From NCBI GenBank assembly GCA_002418205.1, contig DIDP01000075.1, forward strand, positions 1-64,000: a stretch of DNA of 64,000 nt. The letters are read 5' to 3'. Below, piece by piece: positions 41,816 through 50,562 of the stretch. The translations under genes and the position numbers were made by a program. Below the pieces are notes generated by a model that did no database searches, had not been told where the DNA came from, and saw only the letters and a program-made list of their open reading frames with translations. This stretch comes from Anaerolineales bacterium UBA5797 (GTDB lineage: Bacteria > Chloroflexota > Anaerolineae > Anaerolineales > Villigracilaceae). Within the stretch, counting starts at the first letter, position 1. Each line of letters begins with the position of its first letter.

Positions 41816-42565
41816 TTACTCGACTTGGAGACGGTCAAGAGCGGCGGGGATTTCGGATAACGAACCCAGGCTCGCGTCCGGCTGGACCTGAACCTGCTCC
41901 TCGGTGAATGGGTCTGCGTGGCGGCTGATCCAGATCCCATATAGTCCCACGTTCTGTGCGCCGCGGATATCTGCATCCAGATTATCGCCGACCATCACTG
42001 CCTCGCCGGGATTGCAATACCAATGCGAGAGCGCCAGTTCGAAGATGCGCGGGTGCGGTTTGCGGTAACTGCAATGCGCGGAGGTCAGGATGAAATCGAA
42101 GTAGCGGCTGATGCCGAACTTGCGCGCCAGTTGCTGAACGTCATCATCATCGCCTGCGTTCGAGATCATGCCGAGGTTGTAGCCGTTATCCGCAAGTTTC
42201 TTGAGGGTCGGGATGGCTTCCTCCTCCAGCACCCAGTTGGTCTGCGTGACGGCGAACAGCGCATTCAGCGCATCGCGGATGACCTCGCTGGGAATATCCT
42301 CGTATCCCTTGTCTTTCAGCAACTCGCGCAGGACGGAGGTGTAGGTGGTTTCGAGCAGATCCTTCTCGCGTTGTTTGAAATAGTCGTCAAGTTTCCGGCG
42401 GAACTCAACCGGAAACGTAGACAGGTTGAGTTCCATGCCCTGGGATTGAAGGTATCTCGTGAGCTTTTCGTCGGCGTGAGCCATGACGGGCTGCCAATCA
42501 CTGCGTCCGTACATGAGCGTTCCGCCCAGATCGAGAATGACAGCGCGAATGATTTTTCGGGACAT
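41816..42565 (-). CDS. HAD-family hydrolase
   Basis: A 249-residue haloacid-dehalogenase-like protein with a helical cap (about 35-105). Motif I is VILDLGGTLMYG: the nucleophile Asp is present but the second Asp of DxD is Gly, which changes or removes the general acid. Motif II is GMISNAG, motif III is the Lys in YRKPHPRIF, and motif IV is MVGDNLDADIRGAQNVG. The substrate is unknown. TATAAA lies seven bases before the ATG, again a possible leaderless start. Confidence 0.88.
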   Translation of the reverse strand: MSRKIIRAVILDLGGTLMYGRSDWQPVMAHADEKLTRYLQSQGMELNLSTFPVEFRRKLDDYFKQREKDLLETTYTSVLRELLKDKGYEDIPSEVIRDALNALFAVTQTNWVLEEEAIPTLKKLADNGYNLGMISNAGDDDDVQQLARKFGISRYFDFILTSAHCSYRKPHPRIFELALSHWYCNPGEAVMVGDNLDADIRGAQNVGLYGIWISRHADPFTEEQVQVQPDASLGSLSEIPAALDRLQVE

Positions 42566-42572
42566 GATGGGT

Positions 42573-42578
42573 TTTATA
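42573..42578 (-). promoter_or_regulatory. Putative leaderless -10 box for the HAD gene
   Basis: TATAAA on the minus strand, seven bases before ATG 42565. Confidence 0.4.
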
Positions 42579-42616
42579 CTTGGGGGGTAAAAGTCCGGGG
42601 TTTTCCGGTGTATAGC

Positions 42617-43927
42617 CTATTCTCCGCGCAGTTCCTGTGTCAGAGGTTTTTGCGGCAGCGTGGTGACCAGAACCTTGTCCACGCGGCGGCCGTCCATGTC
42701 GATGACTTCGAAATTGTAACTGTTCCACTCGAAATGATCGGTCACCTGCGGCACGCGGCCCAACGACATCATCACGAATCCGCTGAGGGTTTCGTATTCA
42801 TCTTCGTGCGGCAGGATCGGCAGGTTGAAGATCTCCTTGAACTCGTCAACTTCCAACATGCCATCCAGCAGCCAGGAGCCGTCCTGCCGTTGTGTGGCCT
42901 GGGGTTCGTCCTGTTCCATCTCACCCACAATCTCTTCAAGGATGTCGTTGATCGTCAGCAGTCCCTGCAAGCCGCCGAACTCGTCAATGACCAGGAGAAT
43001 GTCCGTCCCTTTTTCTTTCAGGATCTCCAATGCGCGCGAAGCGAGCATTGTCTCGGGCACGTAGAAGGCAGGCTTGAGCATTTCCTTGAGGTTGATCTTT
43101 TCGCCTTTCAGGCTTGGCACGAGCAGGTCTCTTGCCTTGACAATGCCCAAAATGACATCCAGCGTTCCCTGACGTACAGGGAACCGTGAGAATTCGTTCG
43201 CGGCGATCTTCGCGCGGATCTCCTCGATCGTATCGTCGATATCCAGCCAGACGATATCCGTGCGCGGCGTCATCAGCGAATACACGCGGTGGTCGCCCAG
43301 GCTGAAGACGCCCTCCACCATGTCGTGTTCGGCTTCCTCGAAGATGCCGGCCTGTGTCCCCTGGTCAATCAGCAGTTGGATCTCCTCCTCCGTTACTGGA
43401 GGTTCGTTTCCGGGTTCGACGCCCAGAAATTTTAATGAGAACTCGGTTGTTTTTCCGAGTACCCATACGAACGGGGAAAAGAGTTTTGAAACTACGATCA
43501 TCGAACCGCTCATTAACGATGCAATCCGTTCCGGATTGTGCAGGGCAATCCGCTTGGGAACAAGTTCTCCAATCAAGATCGAGAAGAATGTGATGACAAT
43601 GACCACGATCCCCAATGCGATGGAATTGGCATAATCGGTCAGCAGGGGGATTCTTCCGATCAAGGCCCCCAAAGGCGCTGCAAGTCTTGCGCCACCGATG
43701 GCGCCGGTGAACACTCCAACAAGCGTGATCCCGATCTGGACTGTCGAAAGGAACAGGTTGGGATTCTCCATTAATTGCAGGGCATTTTTTGCCCGTAGAT
43801 CGCCTTCATTAAGCCTTTGTTGCAAGCGCGCCTTGCGGGATGAAGCTATGGACATTTCCGACATTGCTAATATTGCATTGAGTATGATGACGGCTAGGAT
43901 GATCAGTATTTCCGTGGTGATATTCAT
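42617..43927 (-). CDS. CNNM/CorC-family membrane protein (HlyC/CorC, CBS domains)
   Basis: A 436-residue protein. The N-terminal DUF21/CNNM domain (about 1-190) has three to four membrane segments (ILIILAVIILNAILAMSEM, then others). A CBS pair follows (about 205-335; YSLMTPRTDIVWLDIDDT and DILLVIDEFGGLQGLLTI, signature of CorC). The CorC_HlyC transporter-associated domain is at the end (DGMLEVDEFKEIFNLP). Relatives take part in magnesium or cobalt homeostasis. It stands alone. The ~190 bases before it, up to selD, hold no convincing gene. Confidence 0.9.
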   Translation of the reverse strand: MNITTEILIILAVIILNAILAMSEMSIASSRKARLQQRLNEGDLRAKNALQLMENPNLFLSTVQIGITLVGVFTGAIGGARLAAPLGALIGRIPLLTDYANSIALGIVVIVITFFSILIGELVPKRIALHNPERIASLMSGSMIVVSKLFSPFVWVLGKTTEFSLKFLGVEPGNEPPVTEEEIQLLIDQGTQAGIFEEAEHDMVEGVFSLGDHRVYSLMTPRTDIVWLDIDDTIEEIRAKIAANEFSRFPVRQGTLDVILGIVKARDLLVPSLKGEKINLKEMLKPAFYVPETMLASRALEILKEKGTDILLVIDEFGGLQGLLTINDILEEIVGEMEQDEPQATQRQDGSWLLDGMLEVDEFKEIFNLPILPHEDEYETLSGFVMMSLGRVPQVTDHFEWNSYNFEVIDMDGRRVDKVLVTTLPQKPLTQELRGE

Positions 43928-44116
43928 CGAGGATTATTATTCGCGTATATTTTGGGTGGACACTTAACGAATATGCTTAAAGCACGATAAGCCCGCCGAC
44001 CAGCATCAGCGGGAGGATGTAAGTGTTGAAAGTAATTACTATCTAGGGGAACTTCGTCTGACATGATCCGGTGAACTTCTCTATGTTCTTCGCTATTGTA
44101 CTATGAATATCGCATC

Positions 44117-45175
44117 TCACCCAACTTTTATACCTGATCCCGCTTCGACGCTTCCCACCACCCAGACGGCCTGGTCCAATTCCATTGCGCGGGCAAGCAG
44201 GGAATCCAATTTCTCCCACGGTACTCCAAGCAACAATCCTCCGCTTGTTTGCGGATCGAATAAAAGCATCTGGTTTTCTTCATCGATCGAACCCGCAAAA
44301 CTTACTTTCGACTCGAAGTGGCTTTTGTTATCAAAGGCGCCGCCTGCAAAACATCCCTTTTCCGCATATTTCCGCGCGCAGGAGATGAACGGGATCTTCG
44401 CAAACTCAAACCTCAAAGACACGCCCGACGCGTCCGCCATCTCCATGCCATGACCGAGCAGGCTGTAGCCTGTGATGTCCGTCCCGCCGCGTAGCCCGAA
44501 CTCGCTGGCAAGCAGGCTTGCCCTGTTGTTCAATTGCTTCATCCAGTTGACCGCTTCAAGGACATCCTTGTCGTCCGCCTGTTCGCGCTTCAGGGCTGTG
44601 GTCGTCACCCCGAACCCGAGGGGTTTCGTAAGCACCAGCGCGTCGCCTTCCTTGAGTCCTCCCTTGCTCAGCATCCTGCGCGGATCGACAAAGCCGATGA
44701 CGACAAGTCCGTACTTCGGTTCCTTGTCCTTGACCGTGTGTCCTCCGGCAATGACAACGCCCGCTTCGCGCGCTTTTTCCGCGCCGCCGCGGATGATCTC
44801 GCTGGAAATTTCATTCGGCAGATCTTCGGGTAACGCCGCGACGTTCAGCGCAAGGAAGGGCTGTCCGCCCATGGCGTAAACATCCGAAAGGCTGTTTGCC
44901 GCGGCGATGGAGCCGTAATCGTAGGCATCATCCACGACCGGCGTGAAGAAATCCGTGGTTACGACGATTGCCCGGTCTTCTTCCAAACGCCAAACGGCCG
45001 CGTCGTCCAGTTCCCGCAGACCAACCAAAAGGTCCGGGAAGGAGGCGGCTGAAAAGACGTCTTTTACAGGACGCAGCACCTGCGTCAGCGCGTCGGCGCT
45101 TAGTTTGGACGCTCAACCCGCACAGGCGGATAAGGTCGTCAGGCGGATTTCGCGTCCGGTTTTTGGGATCGGCAT
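44117..45175 (-). CDS. selD: Selenide, water dikinase, itself a selenoprotein (Sec at residue 21)
   Basis: SelD makes selenophosphate from selenide and ATP for selenocysteine and selenouridine synthesis. The 352-residue protein reads through an in-frame TGA at 45115-45113. The N-terminus is MPIPKTGREIRLTTLSACAG, then Sec21, then ASKLSADALTQVLRPV. This aligns with the catalytic Cys/Sec position of SelD, three residues before the conserved Lys24. Downstream are DDAAVWRL, TTDFFTPVVDD, NSLSDVYAMGG, VIAGGHTVKD and FDPQTSGGLLLGV, all family signatures. Without read-through the catalytic residue would be lost. A SECIS-like hairpin follows the TGA. The gene implies selA, selB and selC elsewhere. The ATG at 45175 lacks a clear Shine-Dalgarno. 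Confidence 0.9.
45070..45115 (-). promoter_or_regulatory. Bacterial SECIS-like element with UGA in selD
   Basis: The UGA codon (45115-45113) is followed 26 bases later by a perfect hairpin, GACGCA-GGUGC-UGCGUC (45086-45070). The loop begins with GGU, as in known bacterial SECIS loops, and lies at a typical distance from the UGA. Confidence 0.8.
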
Positions 45176-45238
45176 TTTTATAAAAACTTGAAAGTGAAAA
45201 GTGGTTGGTGCTGCCTTCCACTTTCCATAAAAAAGGTT

Positions 45239-46279
45239 TTACGGAGTTGATGGCGTGGTCGGCGGGTTGGTGGTCGTATTTGGCAGAGGCAGAATGAATT
45301 GGTTGCCGCTTGGGATGAAGATCGTCTGCACGCCCGGCGCCAGTTTCAGGATGTATTGGTATTGCAGGATTTCGGGGTTTGCCTGAAGCGATTGCCCGAT
45401 CAACTCATTTGCCTGCGCCTGCGCCTGCGCCTGGATGATCTGCGCCTCCGCTGCACCTTTGGCTGCGATCACTGCCGCGTCAGCCTGACCCTGCGCGATC
45501 TGGCGGGCTTGCTCGGCTTCCTGCTTCTTCGATTCGACGACGAACGCGGCTTGCAATGCCTGTTGCTCCGCGATCTGCTTCTGCTCGATGGATTGGGCAT
45601 ATTCCTCGGTGAAGGTGATGTCGCGCAGCACGAAATCAACGAGCGTCAGGCCGTTGCTCGCCATCACTTCTTCCAGTTGCTGGGTGATCTGGGTGGTCAT
45701 ATCGAAACGCTTCGTGCTGAGCACTTCATCCACCCGGTATTGCGAGACCGCATCGCGGATGATGCCGCGCGCCTGCGGCAGGATCAGGTCGTCCTGATAG
45801 CGGCGCTGCCAGGTCTTATGGATCTCGATCACCTGTGAAGGTTCGATGCGATAGATGACGGACGAATCCACAAAAATACGCTGGCCATCAGAGGTGCGCG
45901 CCTCAACGGTGATGAGTCCCTGCGTCTCGCCTTCGCTGGCGGTACGCGCCATGGTAAAGGTCTGGGTTGTGGTCTGGTACAGTTCCACCCGCTCAACGAA
46001 TGGCACGATCCAATGCAGACCCGGTTTTAGCGGTTCGGGGCGCAGACCGCCCTCCCCGAGAATGGTGATCACAACGCCCGCTTCCGTTGGTTCGATGAAG
46101 ACCAGACCCGCACCGACCGCGGTAAGCACAATGGCTAAGACGATCAGCCCGATAGTCAGGGATGTCAGACCCTTTACATTTTGTTTGCGACTTGCACGCA
46201 TGACTGCCAGGAAACCCAGACCAATTACAGCCAGCCAGGATAGACCTGCCAAAGACTTGATGAAATCAGCGATATTCAT
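45239..46279 (-). CDS. SPFH/prohibitin-family membrane protein
   Basis: A 346-residue prohibitin-like protein. Two hydrophobic segments (about 12-30 and 42-66) are followed by the PHB domain with LGEGGLRPEPLKPGLHWIVP, IEPSQVIEIHKTWQRRYQD and VDFVLRDITFTEEYAQSIE. A long Ala/Gln/Glu coiled coil follows (QQALQAAFVVESKKQEAEQA). The last ~45 residues, NPEILQYQYILKLAPGVQTI onward, cap the assembly. It probably forms membrane-bound ring scaffolds linked to protein quality control. GGAGG four bases before ATG 46279 sets the start. A TATAAT lies upstream. It is distinct from the slipin at 51186 and the SPFH-HTH protein at 6357. Confidence 0.9.
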   Translation of the reverse strand: MNIADFIKSLAGLSWLAVIGLGFLAVMRASRKQNVKGLTSLTIGLIVLAIVLTAVGAGLVFIEPTEAGVVITILGEGGLRPEPLKPGLHWIVPFVERVELYQTTTQTFTMARTASEGETQGLITVEARTSDGQRIFVDSSVIYRIEPSQVIEIHKTWQRRYQDDLILPQARGIIRDAVSQYRVDEVLSTKRFDMTTQITQQLEEVMASNGLTLVDFVLRDITFTEEYAQSIEQKQIAEQQALQAAFVVESKKQEAEQARQIAQGQADAAVIAAKGAAEAQIIQAQAQAQANELIGQSLQANPEILQYQYILKLAPGVQTIFIPSGNQFILPLPNTTTNPPTTPSTP

Positions 46280-46321
46280 TGTTCCTCCAAATGATATTGA
46301 AAATATTATACCGCCATGATA

Positions 46322-46335
46322 GCATAGCGCTATGC
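46322..46335. promoter_or_regulatory. 14-bp palindrome over the PyrK-like start, possible operator
   Basis: GCATAGCGCTATGC is a perfect palindrome that includes the start codon of the 46332 gene and lies between divergent promoters. It could be an operator; no regulator is identified. Confidence 0.3.
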
Positions 46336-47009
46336 ACACGGGCAAAGGACAGGTCGTTGAACTGATACTGGAGAATGGACACCTTCAGGCGCGGATTTCT
46401 TGCCCCGCCAACCTGATTCCCTCTCCGGGTCAATACCTGCTCGCAGGCAGCGCCTCCATCTTGGACCCGCTGCCTGTGCCCCTTTTCTTTACGGATTCCG
46501 CCCTTCAAGGTTTTATCGCCTCCGCTCCCGTGCCGGATGCGTGGAATCCGGGGCAGGAAGTTTTCTTGCGCGGTCCGCTGGGACGCGGATTCGATCTGCC
46601 TCCGTCGGCGCGCAAGGTGGCGTTGATTGCGTTCGATGGTCCACCGGCGCGTTTGCGCGGATTGATCCAGCCGGCGTTGAAACAATCTGCATCCGTTGTG
46701 ATCGTTTGCGAATCGGAGGAGGCGAACCTGCCCGATGAAGTGGAGGTACAGCCACTGTCCCTCATGGATGATGTTGTCGAGTGGGCGGATTTCATCGCCA
46801 TTGATGTCTTGCGCGGGAGTCTGTTGGGATTGAGAGAAAGGATGGGCGGGCGGAATCAGTTAGCGGCTTTGGCAGAGGCGCAAGTGCTGGTCCACACGCC
46901 TGTCCCGTGCGGGGGAATCGCGGATTGCGGCGTCTGCGCGGTGAACACAAAATCCGGCTGGAAACTGGCTTGCAAGGACGGACCCGTTTTTGCGTGGAGG
47001 GAAATTTAG
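46332..47009 (+). CDS. PyrK-like 2Fe-2S electron-transfer subunit
   Basis: A 225-residue protein resembling the dihydroorotate dehydrogenase electron-transfer subunit (ferredoxin reductase fold). The FAD-domain part is short (LFFTDSALQGFIAS; FLRGPLGRGFDLP corresponds to the 'GPLG.GF' loop). The C-terminal cluster motif CGGIADCGVCAVNTKSGWKL then AC-KDGPVF gives four Cys (C-x5-C-x2-C and a later C). No pyrD is next to it, so it may serve another oxidoreductase. The ATG lies in a palindrome between divergent promoters, with no Shine-Dalgarno, so the transcript could be leaderless. Its end overlaps the convergent gene by four bases. Confidence 0.78.
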   Translation: MHTGKGQVVELILENGHLQARISCPANLIPSPGQYLLAGSASILDPLPVPLFFTDSALQGFIASAPVPDAWNPGQEVFLRGPLGRGFDLPPSARKVALIAFDGPPARLRGLIQPALKQSASVVIVCESEEANLPDEVEVQPLSLMDDVVEWADFIAIDVLRGSLLGLRERMGGRNQLAALAEAQVLVHTPVPCGGIADCGVCAVNTKSGWKLACKDGPVFAWREI

Positions 47010-47935
47010 AACCAGATTCGGAATGAGGTGGTCGTCCTGCCGGTCAGACCCTGATAGTTCACGGTGATCTCGATCGGGATGAGTTCCCCCGGTGCCTGTT
47101 CGTTGAAATTGAATGTGATCTGCCCAACGCCGCGTTCGTTGGTGGTGAACGAAAATTCCGAGCGCGAACCATCCGGGAAACGGACCAACGCCTTGCCGGA
47201 TACGCCTGAAACCGCCTGCGTGGTCTGATCCTGGACGATCACATAAACAGTCTGATCTCCGCTTTTGAGCGTTACCGCCTTTGCGACAAATGCATTGACC
47301 TTGAGCGCGATGATGGGTTTGATCGTGGCATCGAGCGGCAGGACAGGTTTGAGATACGCCGGGTCTTCGCCTTGCTGCTCGAAGTAGATGCGTCCGAGAT
47401 CGGAGACCACCACCCAGTTTTCCATGCCACGGTTGGCGCGCCATTCGAAGCGCGCTCCCTCGAAGTACTGGACGATCAACCCTTCGGAAGATTCGAAGGG
47501 TGAGATGGGGTATCCAAATTGGCTGGGTCCGCCGTTGGTTTTGTAAAAATCGAGGAAGGTGAAGCAAACGTGATGCCCGGTGGGATATAGCTCGCACCCG
47601 TTTGTATTGATCTCGAGCGGTCTGGTCGGGGTGTAGAGCAATCTGCCCAATGGGGTCAGTTGAACGGTATTTGATGGAGTCGATTCAAAACGGGCGCGCT
47701 GAAAATATTGCACCGTCTTGCCGTCGCGCCCGGTGATCTGCTCTGTGATCGGATATCCATATACAAGCAGGGGATTCTCAGCGGCATTGTAATATTGCAG
47801 GAACGCGCCCCTCACATTATGTCCCGTTTCGGGGAAATATCGCATCCCAGTGTTTTGCGCCTGAACATTCCCCCATGAAGACAGCAAAACCACAAATGCA
47901 ATGAAGAACGCAATCGCTCGACGTGCCGCTTTCAT
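47006..47935 (-). CDS. Secreted protein with YFPETGHNV-type repeats
   Basis: A 309-residue exported protein of unknown function. A signal peptide (about 1-27, ending VQAQ) is followed by two repeat units with the pattern found in many Chloroflexota surface proteins: YFPETGHNVRGAFLQYYN / LVYGYPITEQ / VQYFQRARFE, then YPTGHHVCFTFLDFYKTNGG / FGYPISPF / VQYFEGARFE. The last ~90 residues look like an Ig-like domain (VYVIVQDQTTQAVSGVSGKA). It may bind a surface polymer. The start is ATG 47935, seven bases past TATAAT; an ATG at 47944 lies inside that box and should not be transcribed. Confidence 0.8.
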   Translation of the reverse strand: MKAARRAIAFFIAFVVLLSSWGNVQAQNTGMRYFPETGHNVRGAFLQYYNAAENPLLVYGYPITEQITGRDGKTVQYFQRARFESTPSNTVQLTPLGRLLYTPTRPLEINTNGCELYPTGHHVCFTFLDFYKTNGGPSQFGYPISPFESSEGLIVQYFEGARFEWRANRGMENWVVVSDLGRIYFEQQGEDPAYLKPVLPLDATIKPIIALKVNAFVAKAVTLKSGDQTVYVIVQDQTTQAVSGVSGKALVRFPDGSRSEFSFTTNERGVGQITFNFNEQAPGELIPIEITVNYQGLTGRTTTSFRIWF

Positions 47936-47942
47936 CGCGTTC

Positions 47943-47948
47943 ATTATA
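47943..47948 (-). promoter_or_regulatory. -10 box overlapping an upstream ATG
   Basis: TATAAT on the minus strand, seven bases before ATG 47935. The last two bases of the box, with the next G, form the alternative ATG at 47944. Confidence 0.55.
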
Positions 47949-47992
47949 CTCAGAATAAAAAACTGACAGGCGATTTACACCTGCCAGTTTGG

Positions 47993-49099
47993 TTAACTTC
48001 CGGAGACCTTTAGCAGCGCCTCCACGATCCGTTCCGCCGCGTGACCGTCACCATAGGGATTGGACGCCTTTGCCATCTTTTCGTATTCGGATGGCTCATC
48101 CAACAAGCGCGTCGCTTCCTGGACGATGTGGCTGGTTTCCGTTCCAACGAGTTTCAACGTCCCGGCTGCGACTCCCTCCGGCCGCTCGGTCGTCTCGCGC
48201 AGGACCAGGACGGGCTTGCCAAAGGACGGCGCTTCCTCCTGGATGCCGCCCGAGTCGGTCAGGATGAGCGTGGCGTGTTTCATCAAGTGGACAAGCGGGA
48301 GATAATCCAGCGGTTGGAGCAGCGTGACGTGATCGACGTTTTTCAAGATTCTGTTAACCGGTTCCTGTACATTGGGGTTCAGGTGAACCGGATAGACGAT
48401 CTCAACATCGCCGCGTGACGCCAATCCCTTTAGCGCATGGCATATGTTTTCGATGGGCTGACCGAAATTCTCGCGGCGGTGTGCAGTGACAAGGATGATC
48501 TTTCTGCTTCCAAGCTTTTTACGCAGAACCTTTATCTCTTGCGACTCCTCCTGCCTGGCGACGAAGTTCAAAGCATCGATGACCGGGTTGCCCGTGACCA
48601 CAATGGTCTTGGACGGCACATTCTCGCGCAACAGATTGTCCATCGACCATTCCGTCGGCGCGAAGTGCAGATCAGCCGCTACGCCAGCCACGCGGCGGTT
48701 GATCTCTTCGGGGAAAGGCGCCCACTTGTTGTGAGTCCGCAAACCGGCTTCGACATGCCCAACCTTGATGCGGCGATAGTATGCCAGCAGGGCAGTGATC
48801 GCGACGGTGGTCGTATCTCCCTGGACCAGGACCCAGTCCGGCTGATATTCGCTGAACACCGGATCCAGGTTGGTGAAGATGGATGCGCTCAACTCCGCCA
48901 GGGACTGATTGTCGCGCATGAGGTCGAGGTCATAATCGGGTTTGATCTCGAAGAGGTCCAGCACTTGATCGAGCATTTGTCTGTGCTGGGCGGTCACACA
49001 GACGCGCGAATCGATTTCCTTCGTTCGATTTAACAACCTGATGATCGGCGCCATTTTGACGGCTTCGGGTCGCGTGCCGAAGACGGAGAGTACTTTCAT
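47993..49099 (-). CDS. wecB: UDP-N-acetylglucosamine 2-epimerase (non-hydrolysing)
   Basis: A 368-residue epimerase that converts UDP-GlcNAc to UDP-ManNAc. Signatures: VFGTRPEAVKMAPII at the start, VCVTAQHRQMLDQVLDLF, VLVQGDTTTVAITALLAYY, HVEAGLRTHNKWAPFPEE, VTAHRRENFGQPIENIC and LTDSGGIQEEAPSFGKPVL, all with the catalytic Asp, Glu and His in place. The ATG overlaps the wecC stop by four bases (ATGA), so the pair is coupled. Together they make UDP-ManNAc uronate for a surface polysaccharide; no glycosyltransferase cluster is adjacent. Confidence 0.95.
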   Translation of the reverse strand: MKVLSVFGTRPEAVKMAPIIRLLNRTKEIDSRVCVTAQHRQMLDQVLDLFEIKPDYDLDLMRDNQSLAELSASIFTNLDPVFSEYQPDWVLVQGDTTTVAITALLAYYRRIKVGHVEAGLRTHNKWAPFPEEINRRVAGVAADLHFAPTEWSMDNLLRENVPSKTIVVTGNPVIDALNFVARQEESQEIKVLRKKLGSRKIILVTAHRRENFGQPIENICHALKGLASRGDVEIVYPVHLNPNVQEPVNRILKNVDHVTLLQPLDYLPLVHLMKHATLILTDSGGIQEEAPSFGKPVLVLRETTERPEGVAAGTLKLVGTETSHIVQEATRLLDEPSEYEKMAKASNPYGDGHAAERIVEALLKVSGS

Positions 49100-50403
49100 G
49101 ATTTGTTCACGCCCAGCCGTACGATTTGAAACCCCGCCTTTTCCCATTTATCCGCATCCCATGCGTTGACCGTGTCAATCGCGAGGCGCGCCCTTGTTTT
49201 TGCGGCGATTGTATTCGGTTCGAGATGAACGAATTCATAGTGTTTGACAAGGATCAGGATCGCGTCCGCGTTTTTGAGCGCCTCATCAAGGCTGGGAGTC
49301 ATATCGATGCCCTTCAAGTTTGCATCCGGCTTGAAGGGTTCCCAGGCTTTGACTTGCGCCCCTTCGCCCTGAAGCAAATGAACAACTTCGACCGCCGGGC
49401 TTTCGCGCAGATCATCCACATCCGGTTTGTAAGCGAGACCAAGCGCGGCGATTTTTTTGCCTCCCAGTGAACCAAGCGCCTGCTGTACCTTATCGACCAC
49501 AAAATGGGGCTGACCGTCGTTGACCAGGCGCGCGTGGTAGATGAGCGGCGTCAGTTCCGGCGCGGCTTCCACGAAGAACCACGGATCCACGCTGATGCAG
49601 TGACCGCCCACGCCGGGTCCCGGGCTGAGGATATTGATGCGCGGGTGCAGGTTGGCGAGGCGGATGGCTTCCCAAATATCCACGCCAAATTTTTCGGCAA
49701 GACGGGAGAATTCGTTGGCGATGGCGATGTTCACATCCCGGGTGGTGTTCTCCATGAGCTTGACCATCTCGGCTGTGGTGGCATCCGTTTCGATGATCCT
49801 GCCTTTGACAAACGTTGCGTACAGGTCACGACCAGACTGCGCCGATTCGGGTGTCACGCCGCCGACCACGCGGGCGTTCTCGATCAACTCGCGCAGGATC
49901 TGCCCCGGCAGGACGCGCTCTGGCGAATAGCACAGGAAGAAATCGGAACCCGCTTTCAGCCCGGATCGTTCCAAAATAGGGGCGACCAGATCGATGGTCG
50001 TGCGAGGCGGGGAGGTCGATTCCAGGATCACCAGGTTCCCCTTGCGAAGATATGGCACGATGGCCTCCGCGGCGGATGTCACCGCGCCCATGTCGGCGAG
50101 TTTGTACTTCCTGCCTTCGTACTCTGCGAATTGACCCTCGTGGAATGGGGTTGGCACTGCGATGAGGAACGCGTCGGCTTCTTCGGGTCTGGCTGATACC
50201 GTCAAATTGCCGGATTTGAGCGCGGCTTCGACCAGGGTCCGCAAGCCTGGTTCGTGGATGTGGATGCCGCCATGGCTTAACGTCTCTACGACGCGCGGGT
50301 TGACATCGACTCCGATAACCTTGAGACCGTTCGTGGCAAATGTGGATGCGGTTGGAAGTCCGATATATCCAAGCCCCAGGACACAGATTTTGTTGAATTT
50401 CAC
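49096..50403 (-). CDS. wecC: UDP-N-acetyl-D-mannosamine dehydrogenase
   Basis: A 435-residue nucleotide-sugar dehydrogenase that oxidises UDP-ManNAc to UDP-ManNAcA with NAD+. N-terminal Rossmann VLGLGYIGLPTASTFA; VILESTSPPRTT (as LVILEST); FLCYSPERVLPG; the active-site segment LSPGPGVGGHCISVDPWFF holds a His-Cys pair in which Cys is the nucleophile. The C-terminal domain has IAALGLAYKPDVDDLRESP. The start is GTG 50403, with AAGGAG five bases upstream. An ATG at 50418 lies before the Shine-Dalgarno. TATAAT at 50449-50444 is the likely -10. Confidence 0.93.
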   Translation of the reverse strand: MKFNKICVLGLGYIGLPTASTFATNGLKVIGVDVNPRVVETLSHGGIHIHEPGLRTLVEAALKSGNLTVSARPEEADAFLIAVPTPFHEGQFAEYEGRKYKLADMGAVTSAAEAIVPYLRKGNLVILESTSPPRTTIDLVAPILERSGLKAGSDFFLCYSPERVLPGQILRELIENARVVGGVTPESAQSGRDLYATFVKGRIIETDATTAEMVKLMENTTRDVNIAIANEFSRLAEKFGVDIWEAIRLANLHPRINILSPGPGVGGHCISVDPWFFVEAAPELTPLIYHARLVNDGQPHFVVDKVQQALGSLGGKKIAALGLAYKPDVDDLRESPAVEVVHLLQGEGAQVKAWEPFKPDANLKGIDMTPSLDEALKNADAILILVKHYEFVHLEPNTIAAKTRARLAIDTVNAWDADKWEKAGFQIVRLGVNKS

Positions 50404-50562
50404 TTGAACTCCTTGCATGCAGGGATATTCCCTTGGCGGGCATATTATACAGCCCAAGCGCGGGTCTGTTTGGGAAACTTTTTGTTTGGGATTCCGTAAA
50501 TCATATTGGATGTCAGTGGGCGGCGGAGCTGTCAACTGATGTATAATGAATTGGAGGAGTGT

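Noticed and set aside
43925..44063. Short minus-strand frames between selD and the CNNM gene (one of 46 codons, and one giving a 20-residue hydrophobic tail, YILPLMLVGGLIVL)
   Set aside because: No ribosome site, no recognisable family, and the hydrophobic frame has no start. It could be a gene remnant but cannot be supported.
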